Positions 43,586 through 54,908 of a stretch of 64,000 nucleotides of DNA are shown here, piece by piece (position 1 is the stretch's first letter; every line of letters begins with the position of its first letter). Both the position numbers and the translations under genes were made by a program. The stretch is from contig NZ_BOOO01000033.1 in NCBI RefSeq assembly GCF_016863275.1, positions 62,001-126,000 of the forward strand, in the 5' to 3' direction. Origin of the DNA: Planotetraspora mira. Lineage in GTDB: Bacteria > Actinomycetota > Actinomycetes > Streptosporangiales > Streptosporangiaceae. Below the pieces are notes generated by a model. The model was not told the origin of the DNA and did no database searches. It saw only the letters and a list, made by a program, of their open reading frames with translations.

Positions 43586-44488
43586 ATGGCGGAAGCGGAT
43601 CTTGGGGGGAACAGGGAGTCGGCTCAGACGGTGGACGGCCACGGGGACACGGTCCTCGATGCCGGTGACATCGTCGGGGGGAACGACTCGCCTGGCACGG
43701 AGACGATCTCGGCGGCTGAGCTGGCTGAGATCGGGCTGCGCTTCGAGGTGGACGGCGAGATCGCGACGATCATTCTGGACCGGCCTGGCAAGCGGAACGC
43801 TCAGACGTCCGCGACATGGTCGGCACTGGCCCGGATCGGGGAGAACCTGCCGGGAGAGGTGAGAGTCGTCGTGGTCCGAGGTGAGGGGCCGTCCTTCTCG
43901 GCGGGGCTCGACCTGGGCATGTTCACGTCCGGAGGAACTCCCGGGCAGCATTCGCTCGCGACCGTCGCCACACTCGACGACGACGCGTTCCAGCGGCAGG
44001 TCGCGGAATATCAGCGCGGCTTTCTCTGGCTGCGCCGTCCCGACATCGTGTCCATCGCCGCGGTTCAGGGCCACGCCATCGGTGCGGGGTTCCAGCTGGC
44101 CCTGTCGTGCGATCTCCGGATCGTCGCCGACGACGTGAAGTTCTGCATGAAGGAGCCCGCCCTCGGGCTGGTTCCCGACCTGACGGGCACCAAGCCGCTC
44201 GTGGAGCTCGTCGGTGTTCCGCGGGCGATCGAGATCTGCCTGACCGCGCGCACCGTCGGCGCGGCCGAGGCCCTGCAGCTCGGCCTGGCGGAGATGGCCG
44301 TGCCGCGGGACGAACTGGCGCAGGCCGTACAGGATCTGGCGACGGCGTTGCTGGCCACCGACCGTGCGGCCGCGACGGCGACCAAGCGGCTCCTGCAGGG
44401 GGCGCCCGCACGGACGCTGGAGGAGCAGTCGGCCGCCGAGCGCACCGAGCAGGCGGCGCGCATCAGGGCACTGTTCGCCTCCAGCTGA
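43586..44488 (+). CDS. Enoyl-CoA hydratase/isomerase family protein
   Basis: 300 aa. A ~47-residue acidic, probably disordered N-terminal extension precedes the crotonase core: TIILDRPGKRNAQT, oxyanion-hole block GPSFSAGLDLG and AVQGHAIGAGFQLALSCD. FCMKEPALGLVPDLTGTK contains one acidic residue (E) near the usual catalytic position. Substrate is probably a fatty or branched acyl-CoA but cannot be read from sequence. Confidence 0.9.
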   Translation: MAEADLGGNRESAQTVDGHGDTVLDAGDIVGGNDSPGTETISAAELAEIGLRFEVDGEIATIILDRPGKRNAQTSATWSALARIGENLPGEVRVVVVRGEGPSFSAGLDLGMFTSGGTPGQHSLATVATLDDDAFQRQVAEYQRGFLWLRRPDIVSIAAVQGHAIGAGFQLALSCDLRIVADDVKFCMKEPALGLVPDLTGTKPLVELVGVPRAIEICLTARTVGAAEALQLGLAEMAVPRDELAQAVQDLATALLATDRAAATATKRLLQGAPARTLEEQSAAERTEQAARIRALFASS

Positions 44489-44542
44489 CGCGGGAATCGG
44501 GGGTATCCTCCGCATGCTTCAGCAGCGGGAGGAACAACATAT

Positions 44543-46438
44543 ATGGCGATGAGTGGTGGCTACGGCCCACAGGTGATGCGATCTCTCCGGCGTGACAGTT
44601 CGGTCGTCAAGGAGCGGATCGCGCCTGGGACGGTTCGCCGGATCGCGCGCTACGCCAGTCCGTTCAAGAAGCAGATCGTCGGCTTCCTCGCGCTCGTCGT
44701 GGTCGACGCCGTGATCGTGATCGCCAACCCGCTTCTGATGAAGGCGATCATCGACGACGGCATCGTCCCCAAGCGGGCCGACGTGGTGCTCTGGCTGGCC
44801 GGCGCCATCGGCGCGCTCGCCGTCCTCGACGCCGGGCTCGGCCTGGTCCAGCGGTGGTTCTCCGCGCGGATCGGCGAGGGCCTGATCTACAACCTGCGCA
44901 CCGAGGTCTTCGACCACGTGCAGCGCATGCCGGTGGCGTTCTTCATGCGCGCCCAGACCGGCGCTCTGGTCTCCCGGCTGAACAGCGACGTCATCGGGGC
45001 CCAGCGGGCGCTCACCACCACGCTGTCGTCCGTGGTCTCCAACGTGGTGAGCCTGGTCATGGTGCTCGGCGCCATGCTCGTGCTCTCGTGGCAGATCACG
45101 GTGGTCGCGCTCGTCCTGCTGCCGATCTTCATCTTCCCCGCGAAGTGGGTCGGCCGCCGGATGTCGAAGCTCACCCGTGAGCAGATGCAGCTCGACGCGG
45201 AGATGAGCTCGGTGATGACTGAGCGCTTCAACGTCGCCGGCGCCATGGTCGCCAAGCTGTACGGCAGGCCGGAGGACGAGGCGCTCCACTTCGGCCAGCG
45301 GGCCGGACGGGTCCGCGACGTGGGGATCATCGTCGCGATGTACGGCGCGGTGTTCCGGATCGCGCTCGGCCTGGTCGCCGCCCTCGCAACCGCGCTCGTC
45401 TACGGTCTCGGCGGCCAGCTGGCCGTCTCGGGCTTCTTCGCGCTCGGCACGCTGGTGGCCATGTCGTCCCTGCTCATGCGGCTCTACGGTCCGCTGACGA
45501 GCCTGTCCAACGTCCACGTGGACGTGATGACCGCGCTGGTGAGCTTCGACCGGGTCTTCGAGGTCCTCGACCTCAAGCCGATGGTCGCCGAGCGTCCCGG
45601 CGCCGCGCCGATCCCGGACGGGCCGGTGACGATCGAGTTCGACGACGTCCGGTTCCGCTACCCGGCGGCCTCGGAGGTGTCGCTGGCGTCCCTGGAGTCG
45701 GTGGCCCGGCCTGACACGGGGCCGTCGCAGGAAGTGCTCAAGGGTGTGACGTTCACGGCGCGGCCAGGTGAGCTCGTGGCCCTCGTGGGTCACTCGGGAG
45801 CGGGCAAGACCACGCTCACCTCACTCGTGTCCCGGCTCTACGACGTCGACGAGGGCGCCGTCCGGATCAACGGCACGGACGTCCGCGACGCCACGCTGGC
45901 GAGCATCCGGGACACCGTCGGCGTCGTCATGCAGGACGCCCACCTGTTCCACGACACGATCGGCAGCAACCTCCGCTATGCCCGGCCGGAGGCGACCGAC
46001 GAGGAGATCTGGGAGGCGCTGCGCGCGGCGCAGATCTCCGACCTGGTCGGCGGCCTGCCCGAGGGGCTCGACACGGTCGTGGGCGACCGGGGGTACCGGT
46101 TGTCGGGCGGGGAGAAGCAGCGGATCGCCCTGGCCCGGCTCCTGCTGAAGGCGCCCCGGGTCGTGGTCCTCGACGAGGCCACCGCCCATCTCGACTCCGA
46201 GTCCGAGGCTGCGGTGCAGAAGGCGCTGAAGTCGGCCCTCCATGGGCGGACCTCCCTGGTGATCGCCCACCGGCTGTCCACGATCCGCGAGGCCGACACG
46301 ATCCTGGTGATCGAGGACGGGAAGGTCGTGGAGCGCGGAGACCACGACTCGCTGCTCGAGCGGGACGGCGTCTACGCGGAGCTGTACCGCACCCAGTTCA
46401 CCGGCAGCCCGGACCTCACAGGTAGCCCAGGCGGGTGA
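44543..46438 (+). CDS. ABC exporter (fused membrane and ATPase domains)
   Basis: 631 aa: six-helix exporter domain (about 45-345) and nucleotide-binding domain with Walker A GHSGAGKTTL, Q-loop VVMQDAHLF, signature LSGGEKQRIAL, Walker B VVVLDEATAHLD and H-loop IAHRLS. One half-transporter, probably a homodimer. A ~25-residue insert (SEVSLASLESVARPDTGPSQ region) lies before the ATPase core. Its 3' end overlaps the convergent sulfotransferase gene by 23 bp. Confidence 0.93.
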   Translation: MAMSGGYGPQVMRSLRRDSSVVKERIAPGTVRRIARYASPFKKQIVGFLALVVVDAVIVIANPLLMKAIIDDGIVPKRADVVLWLAGAIGALAVLDAGLGLVQRWFSARIGEGLIYNLRTEVFDHVQRMPVAFFMRAQTGALVSRLNSDVIGAQRALTTTLSSVVSNVVSLVMVLGAMLVLSWQITVVALVLLPIFIFPAKWVGRRMSKLTREQMQLDAEMSSVMTERFNVAGAMVAKLYGRPEDEALHFGQRAGRVRDVGIIVAMYGAVFRIALGLVAALATALVYGLGGQLAVSGFFALGTLVAMSSLLMRLYGPLTSLSNVHVDVMTALVSFDRVFEVLDLKPMVAERPGAAPIPDGPVTIEFDDVRFRYPAASEVSLASLESVARPDTGPSQEVLKGVTFTARPGELVALVGHSGAGKTTLTSLVSRLYDVDEGAVRINGTDVRDATLASIRDTVGVVMQDAHLFHDTIGSNLRYARPEATDEEIWEALRAAQISDLVGGLPEGLDTVVGDRGYRLSGGEKQRIALARLLLKAPRVVVLDEATAHLDSESEAAVQKALKSALHGRTSLVIAHRLSTIREADTILVIEDGKVVERGDHDSLLERDGVYAELYRTQFTGSPDLTGSPGG

Positions 46439-47294
46439 GCTCCTCGCGGGCGACCTTCTCGACGAGTTCGGCGTCCGCGGGCGCCAGGGCCTTGCGCCAC
46501 CTGCCGGGCTTGGGGGCGGCCGTGCCGTACAGGGCGATGGTGGAGACCCTGGTCTCCAGGAACTCCGACACGGCCTTGCTCGTCTCGGCGGGGGAGTCGA
46601 GCATCTCCTCATAGCGCAGGGTGAGCAACTGTTCCTTGGGCACCTCCCTGCGCAGTGTCGCGCTGAGCCGTACGGCGCTGCGCCAGCGCAGGGCGCACTT
46701 GCCCGCCGGGGCCATGGCGTTCCACCGGTCGCGGTGCTCGGCGGACTTGACGCCGAGGAACGGGTTGGGGAACTCCGCGTCCTCGCTGAGCATGTGGGGT
46801 TTGAACCAGGTCATCGAGGCGGGGTCGTCGAGCATGTCGGTGACGACGTCGCGGCCGTCCCTGATGATCTGGATGATCCGGGCGTCGGTGAAGGCCTGGA
46901 GCAGCACGGGCGAGCTGTAGAGGAGATCGGGGCTGGCGTCCCCGAACCTGGTGATGTTCGCCGTTCCCACGCAGGGCCCGGCACCGATGACGCCGCCCGC
47001 CTCCCGGCAGGTCGCGGTGCACTCCGTGCAGGCTCCGGGCACGACCTGCCAGGCCTCGGCCAGCACGTCGCGGATCACGGTCGGCGCCCCGCCGCTGCGC
47101 GCGATCGACGGCCTCCGGGCGAAGGCGTAGACCACCCGCGCGACAGGCCCGCGGCCCATCGTCAGGTGGAAGCCAGGTGATCGTTTCAAGGCACGGCCCA
47201 AGAGGCCCGCTCCGGAGTGCGGGGCGGCGACCACGAACACCGGCTGGCGGACCTTCACGCCGTTGACCACGAGAATGTGCGTCGGAGGTCGCAT
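46416..47294 (-). CDS. Sulfotransferase-family protein
   Basis: 292 aa from the ATG at 47294; a longer start at 47339 is possible. The 5'-phosphosulfate loop region is VFVVAAPHSGAGLLGRALKR and the 3'-phosphate region IIQIIRDGRDVVTDML, matching the PAPS-binding pattern. An unusual cysteine cluster, ACTECTATCREAGG, lies in the middle and could bind metal or form disulfides. Acceptor is unknown; actinobacterial relatives modify glycans, lipids or natural products. Confidence 0.83.
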   Translation of the reverse strand: MRPPTHILVVNGVKVRQPVFVVAAPHSGAGLLGRALKRSPGFHLTMGRGPVARVVYAFARRPSIARSGGAPTVIRDVLAEAWQVVPGACTECTATCREAGGVIGAGPCVGTANITRFGDASPDLLYSSPVLLQAFTDARIIQIIRDGRDVVTDMLDDPASMTWFKPHMLSEDAEFPNPFLGVKSAEHRDRWNAMAPAGKCALRWRSAVRLSATLRREVPKEQLLTLRYEEMLDSPAETSKAVSEFLETRVSTIALYGTAAPKPGRWRKALAPADAELVEKVAREELTRLGYL

Positions 47295-47431
47295 AGGTAC
47301 GGCTAAGTCTGACACCCTTTGGGGGGTGAAAGGACGCATCCCGGCCAGGGCGGACGATGAAGCCTCGATAACGGTCTGGCACCTGCCTCTGCCTGCGCGA
47401 ACGCACCGATCTTCGGTCGTCCTCCCTTCGG

Positions 47432-48364
47432 GTGACGGGCGTGCCCGTGGTTAGCCCGCCCCGGCGGCTGCGGCGGGGGGACCGCGTCGTCCTGGTGGCG
47501 CCCTCCGGCCCCGTCGATCCCGTACGGCTGGCCCGGGGGAAGCAGGTCCTCCTGGATCTCGGCCTCGAGGTGGGGGCGTCGCATCGCCTGCTGGACAGGC
47601 AGGGGTACCTGGCCGGATCGGACTCCGCGCGGGCGGCCGAACTCCAGGAGGCGTGGTGCGACCCGGGGGTGGCGGCGGTGATCTGCGCACGGGGCGGCTA
47701 CGGCGCGACCCGGCTGCTCGACCTGCTCGACTGGGACGCGATGGGGGAGGCGGAACCCAAGATCCTCCTCGGCTCCAGTGACATCACCGCGTTGCATCGG
47801 GCCTTCGCCCACAGGCTCGGCGTCTCGACGCTCTTCGGCCCGATGCCGGCCTCCGCGACCATGGCGGACGAGGCGGGCCCCGAGCCGATGACCCTCGCCC
47901 ACCTCAAGGGCACCCTGTTCGAAGGCGGGACGTCCGGGCCGGTGACCGGCACCGCGTCGATCGGGACCGAGGGCTCGGTGACGGCCCCTGTCACCGGGGG
48001 CAACCTCACCTTGCTCGCCGCCCTGGCGGGCACGCCGTACGCCATGCGCGCGGAGGGCCGCATCGTCCTGCTCGAGGACGTGAGCGAGGAGCCCTACCGG
48101 ATCGACCGAATGCTGACGCAGTTGCTCCAGGCAGGTTGTCTCGACGGCGCGCTGGGCTTCGTGCTCGGGTCGTGGGTGGACTGCGGAGATCCGCTGCCGG
48201 TGCTGACCGAACGGCTCGCATCCCTTGGTGTGCCCATCATCGCGGGCCTTCCCATCGGACATGGATCACCACAGTTCGGTGTGTGGCTGGAGACAGATGG
48301 GGTTATTGATACCAAATCGTGCTCTCTGACTGGCATGTTCCGCTATCCGGACAGGGCACCCTGA
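47432..48364 (+). CDS. LD-carboxypeptidase (peptidase S66 family)
   Basis: 310 aa. RGDRVVLVAPSGPV opens the family fold; the nucleophile Ser is in LLGSSDITALH, the Glu in VLLEDVSEEPYRIDRML and the His in GLPIGHGSPQ, giving the Ser-Glu-His triad. LdcA members trim tetrapeptides during murein recycling; MccF-type members cleave microcin-like compounds, which cannot be excluded. The GTG at 47432 or in-frame GTGs shortly after may be the start. Confidence 0.9.
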   Translation: MTGVPVVSPPRRLRRGDRVVLVAPSGPVDPVRLARGKQVLLDLGLEVGASHRLLDRQGYLAGSDSARAAELQEAWCDPGVAAVICARGGYGATRLLDLLDWDAMGEAEPKILLGSSDITALHRAFAHRLGVSTLFGPMPASATMADEAGPEPMTLAHLKGTLFEGGTSGPVTGTASIGTEGSVTAPVTGGNLTLLAALAGTPYAMRAEGRIVLLEDVSEEPYRIDRMLTQLLQAGCLDGALGFVLGSWVDCGDPLPVLTERLASLGVPIIAGLPIGHGSPQFGVWLETDGVIDTKSCSLTGMFRYPDRAP

Positions 48365-48407
48365 AAGCCGCCTGGAATTATCCGGGCAGCGGTGGAGGGA
48401 TGGTGCA

Positions 48408-49328
48408 TTGCGACTCTTGCGGCGACTGCTCGGCCGGACGCAACCTGATCTCCCCGCATCGAGATCGGCGGAGGACGCCGACCTTGACTCCCTGCTCGCG
48501 CTGGTCGCCGAGACGATGGGGTTCACCTGCGGCTTCGCCGAGGACGGGACCTCGCTCACGCTCGGTTCGGCCGACGAGACCCCGGAGAGCGGGCGCGTGG
48601 TCAACCTCGTGGGACTGCGCAGGGAGGCCGCGCGACGTGTCCGTGAGGACTGGCCGATGCTGGTCTCGGAGCACCTCGCCCACGCCGTGTCGGGTGAGCC
48701 GTTCGACGCCTGCAACCTCGCGCCCATCCGGCCGTTGTTGCGCACGAGGGTTCACGCCGCGGACGACCCGGCCATTCCCGACCCCTCCCGGATCATCGGC
48801 CGGCACCTGAGCGCCGACCTGATCGAGGTGCTCACCATCGGCGCGCGGCCGGTCCGCCCCGAGGAGGCGTTCTGCTGGCCGATCCCCCCGGGTGAGGCCC
48901 TCGACCTCGCGCTGGACAACGCGCTGGCGGACGAGCGGCCGATGACCGAGTGGCTCGACCTCGGCGGCACGCGCGTGTCGCTCCTGACCGCGCCGAGCGC
49001 CGCTGCGCACCTGCGCCGCCTGGCCGACCATGTGCTCGTGCCGTCCGACGGTGCGCTCACCGTGCTCCCGCACCGGGGTGCGGTGGCCGTCCACCCCGTC
49101 GCGGGCATCGGCGTCGTGCGGGCCATCGAGCGGCTCCGGCTGTTCGCCCAGCGGGAGTTCGACTCCAGGGACGACGGGATCAGCCCCCACGTCTACTGGT
49201 GGCATCGCGGCAGGCTGACCCGCATCCAGGCCGATCTGATCACCCATGACGGGCAGACCCGCCTGGTCGTGGCGCCGCCGCCGGAGTTCGCCCGTCTGCT
49301 CGCCCGAATCGCCGGAACGTCCCGCTGA
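48408..49328 (+). CDS. Conserved protein of unknown function
   Basis: 306 aa, TTG start with GGAGGG eight bases upstream. No catalytic motif or membrane segment was recognised. The protein is a mixed alpha/beta cytoplasmic type: an N-terminal basic stretch (LLRRLLGRTQ), a region LADHVLVPSDGALTVLPHRG, and a C-terminal VYWWHRGRLTRIQADLITHD. It resembles DUF1444-like proteins only vaguely. It follows the LD-carboxypeptidase gene by 43 nt on the same strand and may be co-transcribed. Confidence 0.75.
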   Translation: MRLLRRLLGRTQPDLPASRSAEDADLDSLLALVAETMGFTCGFAEDGTSLTLGSADETPESGRVVNLVGLRREAARRVREDWPMLVSEHLAHAVSGEPFDACNLAPIRPLLRTRVHAADDPAIPDPSRIIGRHLSADLIEVLTIGARPVRPEEAFCWPIPPGEALDLALDNALADERPMTEWLDLGGTRVSLLTAPSAAAHLRRLADHVLVPSDGALTVLPHRGAVAVHPVAGIGVVRAIERLRLFAQREFDSRDDGISPHVYWWHRGRLTRIQADLITHDGQTRLVVAPPPEFARLLARIAGTSR

Positions 49329-49331
49329 GCC

Positions 49332-49353
49332 CCGGCCCAGGCTCGCGGGCCGG
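49332..49353. terminator. Bidirectional hairpin between convergent genes
   Basis: CCGGCCC (49332-49338) pairs with GGGCCGG (49347-49353) over an 8-nt loop, in the 51-bp gap between the unknown gene and the GH15 gene. Confidence 0.5.
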
Positions 49354-49379
49354 CGGCGCCGGTAGCGGCGCGGTCCGGG

Positions 49380-51134
49380 CTAGCTGAGCGCCTGGGCCGT
49401 GCGGATCAGGTGGATGTGGGTGAATGCCTGCGGGAAGTTGCCGAGCTGGCGTCCCTCGACCGGGTCGTACTCCTCGGCGAGCAGGCCCACGTCGTTGCGC
49501 AGTGCCAGCAGTCGCTCGAACAACTCCAGGGCCTCGTCCTTGCGGCCGACCAGGGCGAGGGCCTCGGCCAGCCAGAAGCTGCAGGCGAGGAAGGCGCCCT
49601 CGGCTCCGGGGAGGCCGTCGACGTCGTTGCTCTCGGCTATCGGGTAGCGCAACACGAAGCCGTCCGTCATCAGCTCGCGCTCGATCGCGTCGATCGTGCC
49701 GGCGACCCGGGGGTCCTCCGGCGGGAGGAAGCCGACGATCGGGATCAGGAGGAGCGCCGCGTCCAGCTCGCGTGAGCCGTACGACTGGGTGAAGGTGCCG
49801 CGCTCGGCGTCGAAGCCCTTGTCGCAGACCTCGGCGTGGATGCGGTCGCGCATGGCCCGCCAGCGTTCGACCGGACCCGTACGGCCGAGCTCCTCGACGA
49901 TGCGCACCATGCGGTCGGCCGCCACCCACGCCATGACCTTGGAGTGGACGAAGTGCCGCCGCGGGCCGCGGACCTCCCACAGCCCCTCATCGGGCTGGTC
50001 CCAGCTGCGCTCCAGGAAGTCCATGAGCCTGCGGACGATGGACCAGGCGTGGTCGTCCGGGGGCAGGCCCTTCTTGCGGGCCTGGTAGAGGCAGTTGACG
50101 ACCTCGCCGTAGACGTCGAGCTGGAGCTGGTCGGCCGCGCCGTTCCCGATCCGCACGGGCGTGGAGTCCTCGTATCCGGAAAGCCAGTCGAGCGTGAGCT
50201 CGGGAAGCCGCCTCTCGCCCGCCACGCCGTACATGACCTGGAGGTCCTCCGGGCGGCCCGCGACGGCGCGCAGCAGCCAGTCGCGCCAGGCGCCGGCCTC
50301 GTCGATGTAGCCGGAGTCGGTCAGCGCGTCGAGCGTCATCGCGGCGTCGCGGAGCCAGCAGAAGCGGTAGTCCCAGTTGCGGACCCCGCCGATGTGCTCG
50401 GGCAGCGAGGTGGTGGGCGCGGCGACGATGCCGCCTGTCGGGCGGTACGTGAGCGCCTTGAGGGTGATGAGTGAACGCACGACCTCGTCGCGCCAGGGGC
50501 CGGTGTAGCCGCACTGGGAGACCCATTCCTCCCAGATCAGCTTGGTCTCCGCGAGCTCCTCGACGGGGTCGATGCGGTCCGGCTGCGGCTGATGGGACGG
50601 ATGCCAGGTGAACACGAAGGGCCGGCGTTCGCCGGCGGAGACCGTGAAGGTCCCGGTGTGCCGGTAGCCGCTGCCCTTCAGCTGGACGGGGGTGTGGATC
50701 CAGACCGAGTCGGGCCCGCCGATGGCGTGGAGGGCGCCGTCGAAGCGGCGGACCCACGGGATGATCCGCCCGTAGTCGAACCGGATGCGGATCTCGGCGG
50801 TCATCTCCACCGTCCCCGAGACGCCCTCCACGATCCGGACCAGATCGGGGTTGGCGTGGCGGGGCGGCATGAAGTCGATGACCTTGACGGTCCCCGTGGG
50901 GGTCTCCCAGACGGTCTCGAGGACCAGCGTGTCCTTGACGTACTGCCGCCGGGTCGCCGTCTCCTGCCCGGTGGGGGCCAGCCGCCAGAAGCCGTTGGAC
51001 TCGTCGCCGACGAGTTTCGCGAAACAGGCGGGGGAGTCGAACCGGGGGAGGCAGAGCCAGTCGATCGAGCCGTCGCGGCCGATGAGGGCGGCCGATTGCA
51101 TGTCCCCGATGAGGGCGTAGTCCTCGATCAGCAT
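49380..51134 (-). CDS. GH15-family glycoside hydrolase (glucoamylase/trehalase-like)
   Basis: 584 aa without a signal peptide, so cytoplasmic. It starts MLIEDYALIGDMQSAALIG, as in the actinobacterial GH15 group that includes mycobacterial trehalase. NWDYRFCWLRDAAMTLDAL is the substrate-pocket block; a catalytic Glu lies in DEGLWEVRGP and the second in LLAEEYDPVEGRQLGNFPQA. Trehalose or a glucan is the likely substrate. It lies 10 nt downstream of the YczE-like gene on the same strand. Confidence 0.9.
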   Translation of the reverse strand: MLIEDYALIGDMQSAALIGRDGSIDWLCLPRFDSPACFAKLVGDESNGFWRLAPTGQETATRRQYVKDTLVLETVWETPTGTVKVIDFMPPRHANPDLVRIVEGVSGTVEMTAEIRIRFDYGRIIPWVRRFDGALHAIGGPDSVWIHTPVQLKGSGYRHTGTFTVSAGERRPFVFTWHPSHQPQPDRIDPVEELAETKLIWEEWVSQCGYTGPWRDEVVRSLITLKALTYRPTGGIVAAPTTSLPEHIGGVRNWDYRFCWLRDAAMTLDALTDSGYIDEAGAWRDWLLRAVAGRPEDLQVMYGVAGERRLPELTLDWLSGYEDSTPVRIGNGAADQLQLDVYGEVVNCLYQARKKGLPPDDHAWSIVRRLMDFLERSWDQPDEGLWEVRGPRRHFVHSKVMAWVAADRMVRIVEELGRTGPVERWRAMRDRIHAEVCDKGFDAERGTFTQSYGSRELDAALLLIPIVGFLPPEDPRVAGTIDAIERELMTDGFVLRYPIAESNDVDGLPGAEGAFLACSFWLAEALALVGRKDEALELFERLLALRNDVGLLAEEYDPVEGRQLGNFPQAFTHIHLIRTAQALS

Positions 51135-51144
51135 GCGGGCCAGG

Positions 51145-51750
51145 CTACCCGGCGGGCCGCCACATCTTCATGAACACCTGGGTGAGAGGGCCGATGGTGA
51201 CGGCGAAGACGATCGTCCCGATGCCGACCGTCCCGCCGAGAATCCAGCCCGCCGCGAGCACCGTGAGCTCGACCAGGGTGCGGCCCACCCGGACCGACAG
51301 GCCGAGCCGGGCGAGCCCCGTCATCAGGCCGTCGCGCGGACCCGGGCCGAAGCCCGCGTTGATGTAGAGGCCGCCCGCCGCGGCGACCAGGACGATGCCG
51401 CCCAGCAGGAAGGCCCATTCGGCGACGAGGTGGGAGGGCGGGGCCACCCGCCACATCACGAGGTCGGCGCAGCTGCCCACGATCAGGACGTTGCTGATCG
51501 TGCCCAGGCCGGGCCGCTGCCGCAGCGGGATCCACAGGAGCAGCACGAGGGCGCCGACCAGGTTGATGCAGAACCCCATCGACCAGCCGGTCCTGAAGGA
51601 CAGGCCCTGGTGGAAGACCTCCCAGGGGTCGAGGCCGAGGCCGGACTGGACGAGCAGTCCGATGCCGGCGCCGTAGACGACGAGCCCGGCGTACAGGCGG
51701 ACGAGCCTGGACGAGAGGGAACCAAACCGGGGTAGCGAGATCTCAGTCAT
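51145..51750 (-). CDS. yczE: YczE-family membrane protein
   Basis: 201 aa, five or six transmembrane segments, with the family blocks VQSGLGLDPWEVFHQGL and INAGFGPGPRDGLMTGL. YczE proteins are often encoded next to a MocR regulator; function is unknown. The ATG at 51750 has GGAAA five bases upstream; 51762 is an alternative. It is divergent from the regulator gene, 63 bp apart. Confidence 0.88.
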   Translation of the reverse strand: MTEISLPRFGSLSSRLVRLYAGLVVYGAGIGLLVQSGLGLDPWEVFHQGLSFRTGWSMGFCINLVGALVLLLWIPLRQRPGLGTISNVLIVGSCADLVMWRVAPPSHLVAEWAFLLGGIVLVAAAGGLYINAGFGPGPRDGLMTGLARLGLSVRVGRTLVELTVLAAGWILGGTVGIGTIVFAVTIGPLTQVFMKMWRPAG

Positions 51751-51768
51751 AGTGGTTTCCATCTTTCG

Positions 51769-51797
51769 GGCCAATTGGTTGCAAATAAAGAGCCAAT
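51769..51797. promoter_or_regulatory. Candidate MocR operator: direct repeat GCCAAT
   Basis: GGCCAAT at 51769-51775 and AGCCAAT at 51791-51797 are direct repeats 22 bp apart, about two helical turns, inside the 63-bp gap between the divergent yczE and MocR genes. MocR proteins commonly bind direct repeats. Confidence 0.5.
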
Positions 51798-51813
51798 CAG
51801 GAAAAGTGGCCTT

Positions 51814-53230
51814 ATGGACCGGTATCTTAGTGCGTCCCAGCTGGCGAGACTCGTGGAGGTCCCGGCCGACGCCCGGCCGTACTACAAGGCTCTGGCGGGA
51901 GCCGTACGCGGCCTGATCCTGGACGGGCGGCTGCCGGTGAAGGTGCGCGTCCCCGCCGAGCGGCACCTCGCCGAGGCGCTCGGAGTCAGCCGGACCACCG
52001 TGACGACCGCGTACGACCGGCTGCGCGAGGAGGGCTACCTGGACAGCCGCCAGGGATCGGGCACCTGGACCACGCTTCCGGGGCCGGGCGCGCTCGGGTC
52101 CGACAATCCGTGGATCGCGCCGGACGACGACGGCCTGCTCCCGCTGCACAGCGCGGCGCCATCGGCGACCGGCTTCCTCGGTGAGGCGATCGCCGAGGCG
52201 GGGCAGGCCTACCATCGCCACGCCCTCGGGATCGGTTACGACCCGGTCGGCCTCGCCACGTTGAGGGAGGCAATCGCCGACAGGTACTGCCGGCGGGGGG
52301 TCGCCACGCGGCCCGACCAGATCATCGTCACCACGGGCGCGCAGCAGGCCATCCACCTGCTCATGACGCTGCTGTCCGGGCCGGGGGACCCGGTGCTGGT
52401 CGAGTCGCCCACCTACCCGCACATCCTCGATGTCGCGCGGATGCGCGGCGCGCGACTCGTGCCCGTGGGCATCCCCGAGGACGGCTGGCACATGGACCTG
52501 GTCACCAGCGCGATGCGGCAGTCGGCGGCCAGGCTCGCCTACGTCATTCCGGACTTCCACAATCCGACCGGCCACCTGATGGCGGACGGCGACCGCGCCG
52601 AACTGGTGGCGGCCGCCCGGCGGTACGACACGACCCTGCTCGTCGACGAGACGTGGGTGGAACTCGCCATCGACGACGTGGGCACGCGGGCCCCGCTCGC
52701 GTCGTTCGACACCGACGGCCGGGTGATCAGCATCGGCTCCGCGTCCAAACTGTGGTGGGGCGGCCTGCGGATCGGCTGGATCCGGGGGACGGCCGCGCTG
52801 GTGCGCCGCCTGGCAGTGCTGAGAGCCGCGGTGGACATCGCGAGCGCGGTCTTCGAGCAACTCGTCGTCACGGGGCTGTTCGGCCGCATCGAGGACAGCC
52901 GCGCCGAGCGCCGCCGTACCCTGGGGGCCTCCCGCTCGGCGCTCGTGGCGGTCTTGCGCGAGGAGTTACCCGCGTGGAGCTTCACCGTGCCGGGAGGGGG
53001 CGGCTCGTTGTGGGTGCGGCTCGACTCGCCGGTCGCGACGTCCGTGGTGGAGGCCGCGGCCTCCACCGGCGTACGGCTCGCGCCCGGTTCGTGGTTCGGC
53101 GTGGAGGGCGCGCTGGAGCGCTATCTGCGGCTGCCGTTCACCCAGCCGCCCCAGGTGCTGGAGGATGCGATCCGCCGCATCGCCGCCTCGCCGGTCCCGA
53201 ACGGCTACCGCCCGCCGGCGTCGCTCACCC

Positions 53231-53241
<11 letters not shown>
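51814..53241 (+). CDS. yczR: MocR/GntR regulator with aminotransferase-like domain (YczR type)
   Basis: 475 aa. An N-terminal GntR helix-turn-helix (VPAERHLAEALGVSRTTVTT) is fused to a fold-type I aminotransferase domain: VTTGAQQAIHL, DFHNPTGHLM, LVDETWVEL and the PLP-lysine block SIGSASKLWWGGLRIGW. MocR proteins respond to PLP or amino compounds. Pairing with YczE is a recognised group. The ATG at 51814 is the start that fits the domain. Its end overlaps the convergent POT gene by 11 bp. Confidence 0.92.
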
Positions 53242-54724
<1,483 letters not shown>

Positions 54725-54908
54725 GCGCTCTCCCCCGATTCACGCAGTGCCCACAGCACGTTACCCCCAAAGTAGATGTTCTTTGCGTTTTAGTTAGTTC
54801 CTATGCCAAATCATCACTTAAGTGAGTAATTCCGGCACACAATAGAGACGTAAGCCCACCAATGTGCCCAAAGTGACAACCCTTCCCCCCCGCCGAGCTC
54901 CCCTCTCG
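54725..54908. other. AT-richer gap upstream of the POT gene
   Basis: The stretch is unusually AT-rich for this genome around 54765-54850 (TTTGCGTTTTAGTTAG, CACTTAAGTGAG). CACTTAAGTG is a perfect 10-bp palindrome at about 54813-54822. The POT promoter should be here; no gene is seen. Confidence 0.4.
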
